The notes beneath the pieces were generated by a model that was not told the DNA's origin, made no database searches, and saw nothing but the letters and a program-made list of their open reading frames with translations. Shown here piece by piece: positions 6,975-14,775 of a DNA stretch of 17,620 bases (position 1 is the first letter of the stretch; each line of letters opens with the position of its first letter). Location: contig JAISLJ010000148.1 of NCBI GenBank assembly GCA_031290955.1, positions 1 through 17,620 on the forward strand, written 5' to 3'. Both the position numbers and the translations under genes were made by a program. Origin of the DNA: Zoogloeaceae bacterium. Its GTDB lineage: Bacteria; Pseudomonadota; Gammaproteobacteria; Burkholderiales; Rhodocyclaceae.

Positions 6975-9900
6975 TCATCCCAGCATCGCCTCCATTTCCC
7001 GCAAAAGCGCCACCTTGGGCGGCAGGAAGTGGATGCCGCTGTTTTTCCATTCCGGGCGCACGCCGCGCACGAAAAGGTAGAGCGCGCCGCCCAGATGTTG
7101 TTCCGGGCAGTAGGCGGGCAGGCGGGTTTGCAGGTGGCGGTGCAGCGCCAGAAGATAAAGGCGGGCTTGCAGGGGATAGGCGTGTTCGCGCATGGCGCGG
7201 GCCAGCGCTGCTGCGCCGTAATCCTCGGGCTGGCCGCCCAGATGGTTGCTCTTCCAGTCGAGCACGTAATAACGGCCTTCGTGGCGAAAGACCAAATCAA
7301 TGAAACCGCGCAGGAATCCTTGCAGCGATTCCGCCGCCAAATGCGGGATGGGTTCGCCGTGCGCCGCCAGGAGGGTTTCGAGCCGGAACGATTCCATGCG
7401 CGAGACCGGCAGGTGGAATTCAAATTCGGTCAGCCGCATGTCCGGCGCGAGGCAATCAAGGCGGAACTGGGTTTGTGCGCCGGGGAGTGGGAGCGGTGTG
7501 GCAAGCACGTCCGCGACCAGTTTTTCCAGCGCGGCGAGGAGCACGGAAGGATCGGTATCCGCCGTCAGCGTGACTGGATGCCGGGCGAGCGCGGCGCGGG
7601 CCGCTTCCCGGCAATTTTCCGGATGGGTGAAATCAATCGCCTCGAACAGGGCATGGATGCAATCCCCGGCGCGCGGCCCGCGTGGAAAATGGAGAATGTC
7701 CGGGGCATACGGAGCATAGGGGAGGGGATCGGCAACATCCTCCAGCGGCGGCAGGGCCAGGTCGTCATGGTCCCCATCATCGCCGCCACCGCCGTCATCG
7801 ACCGCATGCTGCGTCTCCTCGCGGCGGTTGCGGATGAGGCCGGAAAAGCTGTCGATGCGAAAGCCGGGGAGGAGTCGCCGTCGGGCCGTTTCTGCCTGGA
7901 AATTCCCTGCCGTCTCGAAGGCGGGCAGGCGTGGCCGCCTTGCTTCCGGAATGGCTTCCATGCTGGCGTCGGCCTTGGCGCGCAGGGCTTCCCACGCCGC
8001 ATCCAGGGCTTCGGCTTCAAGCCTTTGCCGCGACCACTGTTGCGGCGGGCATTCCCCGCCCGCGACAAGCCAGTTCAGGAGGCTGCGGCTGCTCTCGGTC
8101 AGGCTCCCCCGGACGAGATAGGGGCCATGCACGAGATAGCAGCGGTGCACGGCGCGGGTGATCGCCACGTAGTAAAGGCGCAGGAGTTCCTCGTCCTGCT
8201 CCTGTCTGGCGAGGGCCTTGCTCGCCTCGCTCTCCCCCAGGTCAAGAAGCAGGCGACGACTTTGCTGGTCGTGGCAGAGAATGCCGGGTTCTCTTCGCCG
8301 GGGGCTGTGCACGGTCTCCCAGAGGAAGGGGCAGAAGACGATATCGTATTCCAGCCCCTTGGCCCGATGGATGGTCACAATGCTCACGAGATCACGGTCG
8401 GATTCCAGACGCAATTCTTCGGTTTCGTCGTATTCGGGCTGTCTGCGTCGGGCGGCAAGCCAGGCGAGGAGGCGAGCGGGTTCCGGCATGCGGGTTTCGG
8501 CCTCGTGCAGGAGTTCCGTGAGATGCAGGTGATTGGTGAGCCGCCGTTCCCCCCCGCTGCCCTGGAGGAGGCGTCCGGCCAGGCCCAATATCCGCCCGGC
8601 TTCGCTCAGGACGGCGAGGATGCCCTTCTGCCGCCACAGGCGGTTCCAGCCGTGGAGGCGCTCCTGCCAGAAGGCGAGGTTCTGTTCGTCCGTATCGAGG
8701 CGCTCAATGGCGGCAGCATCGTAGCCGATTGCGCGCGTCGCCAGCGCCCCCTTCAGGAAGCCGATATTGGAAGGTTCGTGGAGCGCGTGTAAAAAGCGTT
8801 CCAGTTCCTCTGCCTCCGCGCTTGTAAAAATGTTGGCGCGGGTCAGTTCCGCCGCCTTGAGGCCCACGGCTTCCAATGCCTGCCGCATGATCTGTCCCTG
8901 CCGATGGGTGCGCGTCAGGACGGCGATGCGGCCCGGCGTGAGCGGCGCGTCGTCGATGCGGATTTCCCCCTTGCGGGCGGCGATCAAGAGCCGGGCGATT
9001 TCCTCTGCCGTCGCCTGGGCGGCGCGTGTCATGGCTTCGTCCTTCCTGAGGCCGTCGGGCAGACGCCAGAGATGCAGGGCATGGCGGGCGGGGGCGCTCT
9101 GGTCGCTGAAGCGGGAGAGCGGCTTTTCGCCGCGCCGCGCCGGGTGGAAGACAAGATCTTCCAGCATGAAAGCGCGGGGATTCGTCCCGAACAAGGCGTT
9201 GATGCCGCGAATGACGCCTTCTGAGGAACGCTGGTTGGCATCCAGATGAAAGCGGCGCGGCGTTGCGGCCCGGGCTTCCAGATAGGTGTGCAGGTCTGCC
9301 TGCCGGAAACTGTAGATGGCCTGCTTGGGATCACCGACGAAAAACAGGGCCGAACTACCTTCCGCCGTGCCGTAGATTTTCCGGAGGATGGCGAGCTGGA
9401 GAGGATCGGTATCCTGGAATTCGTCGATCAGGGCGGCGGGATAACGCTTGCGCAGCGCCCGCGCCAGGGTTTCGCCGCGCGCCGGGTCGTTCAGGGCGGT
9501 GTGGAGATTGCCGAGTTGGGCGTCAAAATCGGTGTGGCGGCGCGCGCGTTGCCGTGCCCGCACTTCCGCGGGCGCCCAGGCGAGGAAGTGGCGCAGCAGG
9601 GCGCTGCGTTGCGCTTCCAGCTTTTCCTGACTTGCGCAAAGCGCCTCCGCCAACAGGAAAAAGGGATGTGCGGGCGGCTGCCTGCCGTTCCGCGTTGCCG
9701 CCGCGAGCGTGGCAGCCCGGAATTTTTGCGCCTTCTCCGGGATGGGCGTGGCGGGATTGTCGCTGGCGAAATACAAATCCCACGCCCCGGCGCCGTCGAC
9801 AAGGGTATCGACGCGCAAGCGGTTGCGGGCGAGATCGGCGCTTTCCGTGAGGAGCGCCAGAATCTCTGCGCGTCCGGCCTGCCAACAGGCTTTTGCCTTG

Positions 9901-10589
9901 GCATGGCAGGCGGCGGCATCAATGGAATCGGCGGGGTTGGCATGCGCCGCGGCCTCTTCCACGGGCCAGCGCACTTCGGCCAGGGGATGCGCCAGGACAC
10001 GCCGGAGCAAGCCTTCCAGTTGATCGGGCGAAAATTTCTTCTGGGCAAGCCAGGTGACGAGCGCGGGCGCGAGCGCGCCATGCGCGATGTGATGCCGCCA
10101 GTAATCCACCGCCACCTCCCGCGCCAAATCCTCCTGCATGGTGAGAGTGAGGGAAAACGGTTCGCCTGCGGCAAAGGGACTTTCATGCAGGGCGCGCTGG
10201 CAAAAACCGTGGATGGTATGAATGGCAGCCTCATCAAACGCGGCCAGCGCCGCCCCGACACGGGCGCGGATCTTGTCCTGCGAACGGTTGCAATCTTGCG
10301 GACCTTCGGCGGGGGGAAGATCGTTTTCCAGCGCGGCCAGGGCTTCGACGAGTCGGGCGCGGATGCGTGTTCGCAATTCGGCGCTGGCGGCATTGGTGAA
10401 GGTGAGCACCAGCACTTCATGGATGGCAAGCCCGCGTTCGGCGATGAGGCGCAGCGCCAGCCCACAGATGGCCCAGGTCTTGCCGGTTCCCGCGGAAGCC
10501 TCGATCAGCGCCGCGCCGTCAAGCGGGCAGCCATGCACGTCGAGCGGCTGGCTTTGCTGCTGCTGGGCGGCATCGGGAGAAGCGTTCAT
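6975..10589 (-). CDS. recB: Exodeoxyribonuclease V beta subunit RecB (helicase-nuclease)
   Basis: RecB is the 3'-5' helicase and nuclease subunit of RecBCD, which processes double-strand ends for recombination and degrades foreign linear DNA. The 1204-residue product has the usual length. Superfamily 1A helicase motifs are in order: Walker A ASAGTGKT (31-38), DEFQDTD (389-395), GDPKQAIYSFRQAD (419-432), HRAKGLEYD (741-749) and YVAITRA (807-813). An acidic Gly/Asp-rich linker (about 930-943) leads to the nuclease domain. That domain holds His979, Asp1098, Asp1111 and Lys1113 (LDWKSN), with the same D-13-D-2-K spacing as E. coli RecB, and a later YPLQ. The frame stays open upstream to 10721, but the start at 10589 (MNASPDAAQ) puts Walker A at the normal distance from the N-terminus; no clear ribosome site helps. 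recC and recD are not adjacent on either side. Confidence 0.96.
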   Translation of the reverse strand: MNASPDAAQQQQSQPLDVHGCPLDGAALIEASAGTGKTWAICGLALRLIAERGLAIHEVLVLTFTNAASAELRTRIRARLVEALAALENDLPPAEGPQDCNRSQDKIRARVGAALAAFDEAAIHTIHGFCQRALHESPFAAGEPFSLTLTMQEDLAREVAVDYWRHHIAHGALAPALVTWLAQKKFSPDQLEGLLRRVLAHPLAEVRWPVEEAAAHANPADSIDAAACHAKAKACWQAGRAEILALLTESADLARNRLRVDTLVDGAGAWDLYFASDNPATPIPEKAQKFRAATLAAATRNGRQPPAHPFFLLAEALCASQEKLEAQRSALLRHFLAWAPAEVRARQRARRHTDFDAQLGNLHTALNDPARGETLARALRKRYPAALIDEFQDTDPLQLAILRKIYGTAEGSSALFFVGDPKQAIYSFRQADLHTYLEARAATPRRFHLDANQRSSEGVIRGINALFGTNPRAFMLEDLVFHPARRGEKPLSRFSDQSAPARHALHLWRLPDGLRKDEAMTRAAQATAEEIARLLIAARKGEIRIDDAPLTPGRIAVLTRTHRQGQIMRQALEAVGLKAAELTRANIFTSAEAEELERFLHALHEPSNIGFLKGALATRAIGYDAAAIERLDTDEQNLAFWQERLHGWNRLWRQKGILAVLSEAGRILGLAGRLLQGSGGERRLTNHLHLTELLHEAETRMPEPARLLAWLAARRRQPEYDETEELRLESDRDLVSIVTIHRAKGLEYDIVFCPFLWETVHSPRRREPGILCHDQQSRRLLLDLGESEASKALARQEQDEELLRLYYVAITRAVHRCYLVHGPYLVRGSLTESSRSLLNWLVAGGECPPQQWSRQRLEAEALDAAWEALRAKADASMEAIPEARRPRLPAFETAGNFQAETARRRLLPGFRIDSFSGLIRNRREETQHAVDDGGGGDDGDHDDLALPPLEDVADPLPYAPYAPDILHFPRGPRAGDCIHALFEAIDFTHPENCREAARAALARHPVTLTADTDPSVLLAALEKLVADVLATPLPLPGAQTQFRLDCLAPDMRLTEFEFHLPVSRMESFRLETLLAAHGEPIPHLAAESLQGFLRGFIDLVFRHEGRYYVLDWKSNHLGGQPEDYGAAALARAMREHAYPLQARLYLLALHRHLQTRLPAYCPEQHLGGALYLFVRGVRPEWKNSGIHFLPPKVALLREMEAMLG

Positions 10590-10854
10590 CCGAAACCCAC
10601 ACGCCATCCCGCTGCCGCAACCGGAAACCCGCGCGCGCCAGAGACCGGACAACTCCGGATGCCCCCGCGCAAGCGCCACAATGATGTCCCACGGTTTTTC
10701 ATGCGCCGATTGTGCCAGCAAGTCCTGCGGACGGCAACGGACGGCAATTGCCCGCCACCGTGGGCAACACCGGAGATTGCTGCTTTGGATTGACGCGCGG
10801 CCTTGGTCTTGCTCACCCTTTGCGCATACGATTCCTTCACCATGTGATCATATC
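10590..10854. other. Intergenic region between btuF and recB
   Basis: No gene is recognised in these 265 bp. The region holds one copy of the 16-bp short repeat (10722-10737) with a partial tandem echo GGACGGCAA just beyond it. It also holds a small inverted repeat CCGGA-CAAC-TCCGG at 10645-10658. An open minus-strand frame crosses it (about 86 codons from 10843) but has no family resemblance and reads through the repeat, so it is not annotated as coding. No recC sequence was recognised. Confidence 0.5.
10722..10737 (-). repeat. Short palindromic interspersed repeat, copy 1
   Basis: The minus strand reads TTGCCGTCCGCAGGAC. The core GTCC-GCA-GGAC is an inverted repeat. A second, partial GGACGGCAA follows at 10739-10747. 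This copy lies between recB and btuF. Confidence 0.7.
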
Positions 10855-11775
10855 TTACCGAACGCGCTGCCGGTTTTTCCGCGCTGTTTCCAGTTGCTGG
10901 CAGAGCGTTTCTGTTCCTTCCAGCAGGCGCGGTGTGTGGCGTTGCATGATGTCCGGATTGATGTGGAACAGGTTGCCGTAGCGGACGGCGGCAAGGCGGG
11001 GCCAGAGTTTCCAGTCGTCCAGCCATTCCGGGCGGGCATCTGCCATGCCGGTGGCGACGATGGCTTCCGGATCGGCGGCCAGCACGGCTTCCAGACTGAC
11101 CGTCGGGGCCATCTGTTCCAGGTGGCCGTAGATGTTCACGCCGCCGCAAAGCTGGATGGCGCGGGTGATGATCTGTGGCTTGCCCACGGTAAAAAGCGGC
11201 CCCTTCCAGATCTGGTAAAAAACCCGCACCGGCGACCGTCCGCTGTAGGTGGCTGCGAGCCGCGCCAGCCGCGCGCGAAATTCGGCGGCGGCGCGTCCGG
11301 CAAGCGCCTCCGTTCCCGCCAGGCGTCCGTATGCCTCCAGTTGCCGGGCGATATCCTCCATCGTGTTGGGCTGCGTGACGAAGACGGGAATGCCGAAGGC
11401 GCGCAGCTTGGCGAGTTGCGCTGGAGGATTGCCGCTCTCCCAGGCAATCACGAGATCGGGCTTCAGGTTCAGGATCGCCTCAAGATCCAGCCGGGTATAG
11501 TTGCCGACTTGCGGCAGGCTCCGGGCGGCGGGCGGATAATCGCTGAACGCCACCGCGCCCGCCAGGGCATGGCCCGCGCCCGCCGCGTACAGCGTTTCCG
11601 TGGCATGTGGAGCCAGGCTGACGATGCGCCGTGCCGGGTGCGCCAGGCGAATCTCGTGCCCGACATCATCGCGCACGACAATCTCGCCCTGCGCAACAAC
11701 GGGCGCGAAAAGGAAGCAGACGAAAAGGAAAAGACCAGCGAAAAAACACAATTGCCGTCCGCAGGACTCAGGCAT
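10855..11775 (-). CDS. btuF: Periplasmic cobalamin-binding protein BtuF-like (ABC importer)
   Basis: BtuF-type proteins capture vitamin B12 or other corrinoids in the periplasm and hand them to the BtuCD importer. The 306-residue product starts MPESCGRQLCFFAG and has a hydrophobic export signal LFLFVCFLFAPVVAQG ending near residue 30. The periplasmic-binding fold follows: DDVGHEIRLAHPARRIVSLAP, then HATETLYAAGAG, GNYTRLDLEAILNLKPDLVI and LCGGVNIYG. The start at 11775 overlaps the cobC stop by 8 bp, which implies coupled translation. The first codons lie inside a copy of the 35-bp repeat, so residues 2-9 may be repeat-derived. Iron-siderophore binding is an alternative for this fold, but the cobC-cbiB context favours corrinoids. 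No btuC or btuD is in the window. Confidence 0.88.
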   Translation of the reverse strand: MPESCGRQLCFFAGLFLFVCFLFAPVVAQGEIVVRDDVGHEIRLAHPARRIVSLAPHATETLYAAGAGHALAGAVAFSDYPPAARSLPQVGNYTRLDLEAILNLKPDLVIAWESGNPPAQLAKLRAFGIPVFVTQPNTMEDIARQLEAYGRLAGTEALAGRAAAEFRARLARLAATYSGRSPVRVFYQIWKGPLFTVGKPQIITRAIQLCGGVNIYGHLEQMAPTVSLEAVLAADPEAIVATGMADARPEWLDDWKLWPRLAAVRYGNLFHINPDIMQRHTPRLLEGTETLCQQLETARKNRQRVR

Positions 11776-11784
11776 GGGGGAGGC
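11750..11784 (+). repeat. Short palindromic interspersed repeat, extended copy 2
   Basis: The plus strand reads AATTGCCGTCCGCAGGAC and continues to GGCATGGGGGAGGC. It matches copy 3 at 32 of 35 positions but in opposite orientation. It spans the cobC stop and the btuF start, supplying codons to both. Confidence 0.75.
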
Positions 11785-12820
11785 TCCATTCGGAAAGGGT
11801 GGCGGCGAGGCGCTTCCACGCTGCCGTCGTGCCGGGCAGGCCGAAGCGCAGCAGGTTTTCCGCCGGGAAATGGCGGGCGAGAATGGCGCGTTCCCCGAGG
11901 AAATCGAAAAGTTCCTGCGCGTCCGCTCGCCGCAGGGTAACGAACAGGGAGGTCGCCATCGGCGCGGCGTCTTCCGCCAGCGGCAGGAGCATTTCGACCA
12001 GATGCGCCTTGTCCGCGCGCAGGCGGGCGCTGTTCGCGTGTTGCCAGTCGGCATCGCGCAGCGCATGGGCGGCCGCCCAGCGCGCCGGATGGCTCACGGC
12101 CCAGGGGTCGAGCCGCGCCGCGATTCGGGCAAGCAGCGTTTCCGCGCCCAGGACAAAGCCGATGCGCAATCCGGCGAGTCCGAAAAACTTGCCGGGCGAG
12201 CGCAGGACGATCAGGTTCGGATGCGCCGCAGTGCCCGCCAGCGGGGCAATGGAGCATTCCGGCTCGGCATCCGCGAACGCCTCGTCTGCAATCAGCCAGC
12301 CCCCCCGACGGGCCAGCCAGCGGGCGGCGGCGAGAAGTTCCGCGCTCTCCAGCCGGTGCGCGGTCGGGTTGTTGGGATTGCAGAGCAGGAGCACGGATGT
12401 GTCCGTCGCCAGCGCTGCCTCCAGATCACCCGCCGCGCAAAAGAGCACGCGGTGGCCTGCTGCCTGCCAGGCGAGCGGATGTTCGGCATAGAGTGGCGCG
12501 GGCATTGCCACGGAAGTTCGGGGGAACAGCGTGGGCAGAAGGCGGATGGCCGCCTGCGAGCCGGGCACGGGGAGGAGGCACCGCGTCCGGTAACAGGCGT
12601 GGGCGGCTGCCTCCAGGCCGTCTTCCGCTTCCGGCAGGCGCTGCCAGACTTGCGGCGGCACGGGCGGCACCGGCCAGCCTTGCGGATTGATGCCGGTCGA
12701 CAAATCCAGCCATTCCTCCGGCGCAATGCCCCGCGCCCGCGCCGCCGCCAACACGCCTCCCCCATGCCCCGGTCCTGCGGACGGCAATTTTTCTTTTGGA
12801 AAGGGTGCTGAATGGTTCAT
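11768..12820 (-). CDS. cobC: Threonine-phosphate decarboxylase / CobC-like PLP enzyme
   Basis: This PLP-dependent aminotransferase-fold enzyme (CobD in Salmonella, CobC in Pseudomonas naming) makes (R)-1-amino-2-propanol phosphate from L-threonine phosphate for the nucleotide-loop arm of cobalamin. The 350-residue product shows HGGGVLAAARARG and DLSTGINPQGWP near the N-terminus, then NPNNP (148-152), DEAF (179-182) and the PLP lysine Lys211 in SPGKFFGLAGLRIGF. The start ATG at 12820 overlaps the cbiB stop as ATGA, so translation is coupled. An N-terminal stretch of about 20 residues before HGGG is partly encoded by an interspersed repeat (12755-12789) and may not be structural. The product would be used by CbiB, encoded immediately upstream. 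Confidence 0.93.
   Translation of the reverse strand: MNHSAPFPKEKLPSAGPGHGGGVLAAARARGIAPEEWLDLSTGINPQGWPVPPVPPQVWQRLPEAEDGLEAAAHACYRTRCLLPVPGSQAAIRLLPTLFPRTSVAMPAPLYAEHPLAWQAAGHRVLFCAAGDLEAALATDTSVLLLCNPNNPTAHRLESAELLAAARWLARRGGWLIADEAFADAEPECSIAPLAGTAAHPNLIVLRSPGKFFGLAGLRIGFVLGAETLLARIAARLDPWAVSHPARWAAAHALRDADWQHANSARLRADKAHLVEMLLPLAEDAAPMATSLFVTLRRADAQELFDFLGERAILARHFPAENLLRFGLPGTTAAWKRLAATLSEWSLPHA
12755..12789 (-). repeat. Short palindromic interspersed repeat, extended copy 3
   Basis: This is the minus-strand counterpart of copy 2, starting AATTGCCGTCCGCAGGAC and ending GGCATGGGGGAGGC, with three differences over 35 bp. It lies in the first codons of cobC, where it encodes the KLPSAGPGHGGG part. 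Confidence 0.75.
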
Positions 12821-13842
12821 CCGATGGCGATGGGGTAGGCGGGGGCGTTCTGCAAGATGGTCCGCAAGATGCCCAGGATGAGGAAGAGGGCGAGCCACAG
12901 GATGAGGCCGCGCGCCACGAGACGCATGGCGGCGTGGAGATGGCGATGGTCGGGGGGCGGGCCTTCGCCCAGCGGCGGGCGCAATTCTTCCCGGATGCCA
13001 TCCTCGTGCGGATAATGGGCGCTGCCGCCCAGAAGCACACCCAGGCTGCCCGCGCCCGCAGCCATGACCGGCCCGGCGTTGGGACTTTCCCAGGCGGAAG
13101 CTTGCCGCCGCCAGCAGGAAAGGGCGCGTCCCGGCGAGCCAAGAAGGGCGTAGGTCGCCGCCGTGAGCCGGGCGGGAATCCAGTTCAGGAGGTCGTCGGC
13201 GCGGGCGGCGGCCCAGCCGAAGTGGAGAAAGCGATGCGTCCGGTAGCCCCACATGGCGTCCAGGGTGTTGGCAAGCCGGAAGGCGAGCGCCCCCGGCCCG
13301 CCCAGCAGGGCAAACCAGAACAGGGCGGCGAAGATGGCGTCGTTGCCGTTTTCGAGCACCGATTCCACTCCGGCGCGGGCGATGCCGGTCGCACACAGGC
13401 GGCTGGTGTCGCGGGAGACCAGCGCCCCCACGCGCCGCCGCGCTTCCGGCAGGTTGTTGGCGGCCAGCGGCCGACACACGGCCTCGCCATGCAGGAACAG
13501 GCTCCTGGCGCCCAGAGCGAAATAACAGAGGAACACATCCACGATCCACGCCCATCCCGGCTGCGCCTGCCACCAGAAGGCCAGCGCCACGGGCGGCAGG
13601 ACGGCCAGGCACCAGGCGCACACGCCAGCAAGACGCAAGCGCCACGGCGGGAGGGGACGACCCGCAACCCGCCCCGGACGATTCAACAAGCACTCCAGCC
13701 CTTCCGCCAGACGCCCAAAGCCACACAGCGGATGCAAGCGCCGCGGCTCGCCCAGAAGCCGATCCAGCAAAACCGCCGCCAGCGCCGCCAGGGGAAGATG
13801 CAGCGCCGCAGAATGCGCCAGCAATCCGAACTCCATTTCCAT
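12817..13842 (-). CDS. cbiB: Adenosylcobinamide-phosphate synthase CbiB (CobD)
   Basis: CbiB is an inner-membrane enzyme that joins adenosylcobyric acid to the aminopropanol (phosphate) arm. The 341-residue product begins MEMEFGLLAHSAALHLPLAA. Family landmarks are LLDRLLGEPRRLHPLCGFGRL, then SVLENGNDAIFAALFWFALL, ANTLDAMWGYRTHRFLHFGW, and NAGPVMAAGAGSLGVLLGG. A hydrophobic C-terminal segment (LILWLALFLILGIL) supports membrane location. ATG 13842 is chosen because it places the first hydrophobic segment at the N-terminus; ATG 13836 is equally possible and the frame stays open to 14052. A -10-like TAGAAT (complement of 13872-13877) lies about 30 bp upstream. It heads the overlapping cbiB-cobC-btuF block, whose middle product feeds this enzyme. 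Confidence 0.94.
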   Translation of the reverse strand: MEMEFGLLAHSAALHLPLAALAAVLLDRLLGEPRRLHPLCGFGRLAEGLECLLNRPGRVAGRPLPPWRLRLAGVCAWCLAVLPPVALAFWWQAQPGWAWIVDVFLCYFALGARSLFLHGEAVCRPLAANNLPEARRRVGALVSRDTSRLCATGIARAGVESVLENGNDAIFAALFWFALLGGPGALAFRLANTLDAMWGYRTHRFLHFGWAAARADDLLNWIPARLTAATYALLGSPGRALSCWRRQASAWESPNAGPVMAAGAGSLGVLLGGSAHYPHEDGIREELRPPLGEGPPPDHRHLHAAMRLVARGLILWLALFLILGILRTILQNAPAYPIAIG

Positions 13843-13968
13843 CGCAAACCAACGCGCAAAAACAAGGCGGCATTCTAGCAGTTCGGTGGCGCAGGCGCTT
13901 GGGGATCGCCTTCTTGGCAGGGCCATCATGTCGCGGGTGTGCGCTCCCTCTTTCACCCCTGCCAGGGC

Positions 13969-13984
13969 GTCCTGCGGACGGCAA
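13969..13984 (-). repeat. Short palindromic interspersed repeat, copy 4
   Basis: The minus strand reads TTGCCGTCCGCAGGAC, an exact 16-bp match to copies 1-3. It lies 127 bp upstream of the cbiB start and next to a strong GC hairpin. Confidence 0.7.
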
Positions 13985-13986
13985 CA

Positions 13987-14016
13987 CTCCCCCGCCCGGC
14001 CCGCCCGGCGGGGGAG
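13987..14016. other. Strong GC hairpin
   Basis: CTCCCCCGCC (13987-13996) and GGCGGGGGAG (14007-14016) form a perfect 10-bp stem with a 10-base loop. There is no T tract, so it is not a typical intrinsic terminator. Confidence 0.7.
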
Positions 14017-14063
14017 AGAGAAGCAGGCGGCGGCGGGAAGGGCATCACGCAAATGAAGGCCGG

Positions 14064-14132
14064 TGGATTGCCGCGTCGTTTCGCTCCGCTCCGGAGAATG
14101 ACGGCAAAGTGGGGGCGGCTTCCAGCCGCCCC
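14064..14132. repeat. Half palindromic element plus hairpin
   Basis: Positions 14064-14104 read TGGATTGCCGCGTCG to GAGAATGACGG, the right half of the composite elements described at 15013 and 16381. A CAAAGTG stretch then precedes a perfect hairpin GGGGCGGCT-TCC-AGCCGCCCC (14112-14132), the same arrangement as after the element ending at 15295. Confidence 0.65.
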
Positions 14133-14215
14133 GTGGGATGGAGAGGCCCTACCTTTGGCGCCATCCGCAACAACGAATCGACCGCCCACGGAAACGTCCC
14201 AAACCTCCAAACCTT

Positions 14216-14310
14216 CGTCATTGCGAGGGGCGCAGCCCCGTGGCAATCCATCGGCGGTTATTTGCGCGATTGCGCGGTGGAAAGGGTGTGTGGATTGCCG
14301 CGTCGCGCTG
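14216..14310 (+). repeat. Composite palindromic element A (right end eroded)
   Basis: The left arm is CGTCATTGCGAG to GTGGCAATCCA (14216-14250). The centre (ATCGGCGGTTATTTGCGCG and onward) is nearly identical to the centre of element B. The right arm GTGTGGATTGCCGCGTCGC lacks the usual CGCAATGACG end. Confidence 0.75.
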
Positions 14311-14402
14311 CCTCTGGGCAACCGCTTGCCCTGCGTTTCCCCTCGTCTTCGGAAACCAGTTATCATTGCGCCTCTTTTCCCTCTTTCATGAAAGGCAGCA
14401 CC

Positions 14403-14775
14403 ATGCAATGTCAAGATATTTCCCGGAAAGGGTGTGTGTTCGTGTTGGTCACGCTCCTGGCCCTTGCGCTCTCCGCCTGCGGAGCAGGATGCTCCCCCCA
14501 CCTTTGACGGCTTGCCGTTCATTCTGGATGAGAACGTAATGGACGGTTTGGAAATCGTTGGCGAAATCCGCCAGGCAGAAACATTCGCGGAAGGTCGCGG
14601 AATCCGTGAACTTACACGGCTTGTTGACGCCTACGGCGGCAAGAACTGGCGAAAACGCAAAGGCATCGCCAATGTGCGCGTACTGGCGACTGGCGAAATT
14701 TTCCCGGCGGAAGTACACTGGTATGAGGCGCACGGCGTCGGCAAGGTAGACTTGAAAGTGAAGGAATGGCTATGA
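14403..14775 (+). pseudogene. Small secreted lipoprotein, apparently frameshifted
   Basis: ATG 14403 (AAAGG upstream at reasonable spacing) opens a typical lipoprotein signal: MQCQDISRKG, then CVFVLVTLLALALSAC with an LSAC lipobox. That frame stops at 14507. The adjacent frame continues without a stop to 14775 with a folded-looking C-terminal part: LPFILDENVMDGLEIV, GIRELTRLVDAYGGKNWRKR, and AEVHWYEAHGVGKVDLKVK. The two frames would join if the six-C run at 14494-14499 were one base shorter, giving 123 residues. The HWYEAHGxGK pattern reminds me of small C-terminal domains of polymorphic toxins, but I cannot name the family. The stop overlaps the next gene as ATGA. Sequencing error, slippage-based switching and true decay are all possible. 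Confidence 0.6.

Larger units (their letters stand above)
13843..14387. other. Gene-free, hairpin-rich stretch upstream of cbiB
   Basis: I recognise no gene in about 545 bp. It contains the fourth short repeat (13969-13984), a 10-bp-stem hairpin (13987-14016), a half copy of the CGTCATTGCGAG-type element (14064-14104), a 9-bp-stem hairpin (14112-14132) and one composite element (14216-14310). Open frames here have no family resemblance. Confidence 0.7.

Noticed and set aside
6909..8792. Long plus-strand open frame opposite recB (627 codons)
   Set aside because: It is a shadow of recB in high-GC DNA, with no family resemblance. The same holds for 9246-10793 opposite recB, and for 10222-11940 and 11600-12811 opposite recB, btuF, cobC and cbiB.
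10586..10843. Small minus-strand gene after btuF starting MVKESYAQRV
   Set aside because: No recognisable family, it reads through the short repeat and ends inside recB's first codons; codons look like intergenic sequence.
13843..13990. Cobalamin riboswitch upstream of cbiB
   Set aside because: On the minus strand there are loosely similar bits (GAAAGAGGGAG, GCGCCACCG), but the conserved B12-box and paired elements are not in order, and the candidate -10 box leaves only a short leader. A covariance-model search would settle it.
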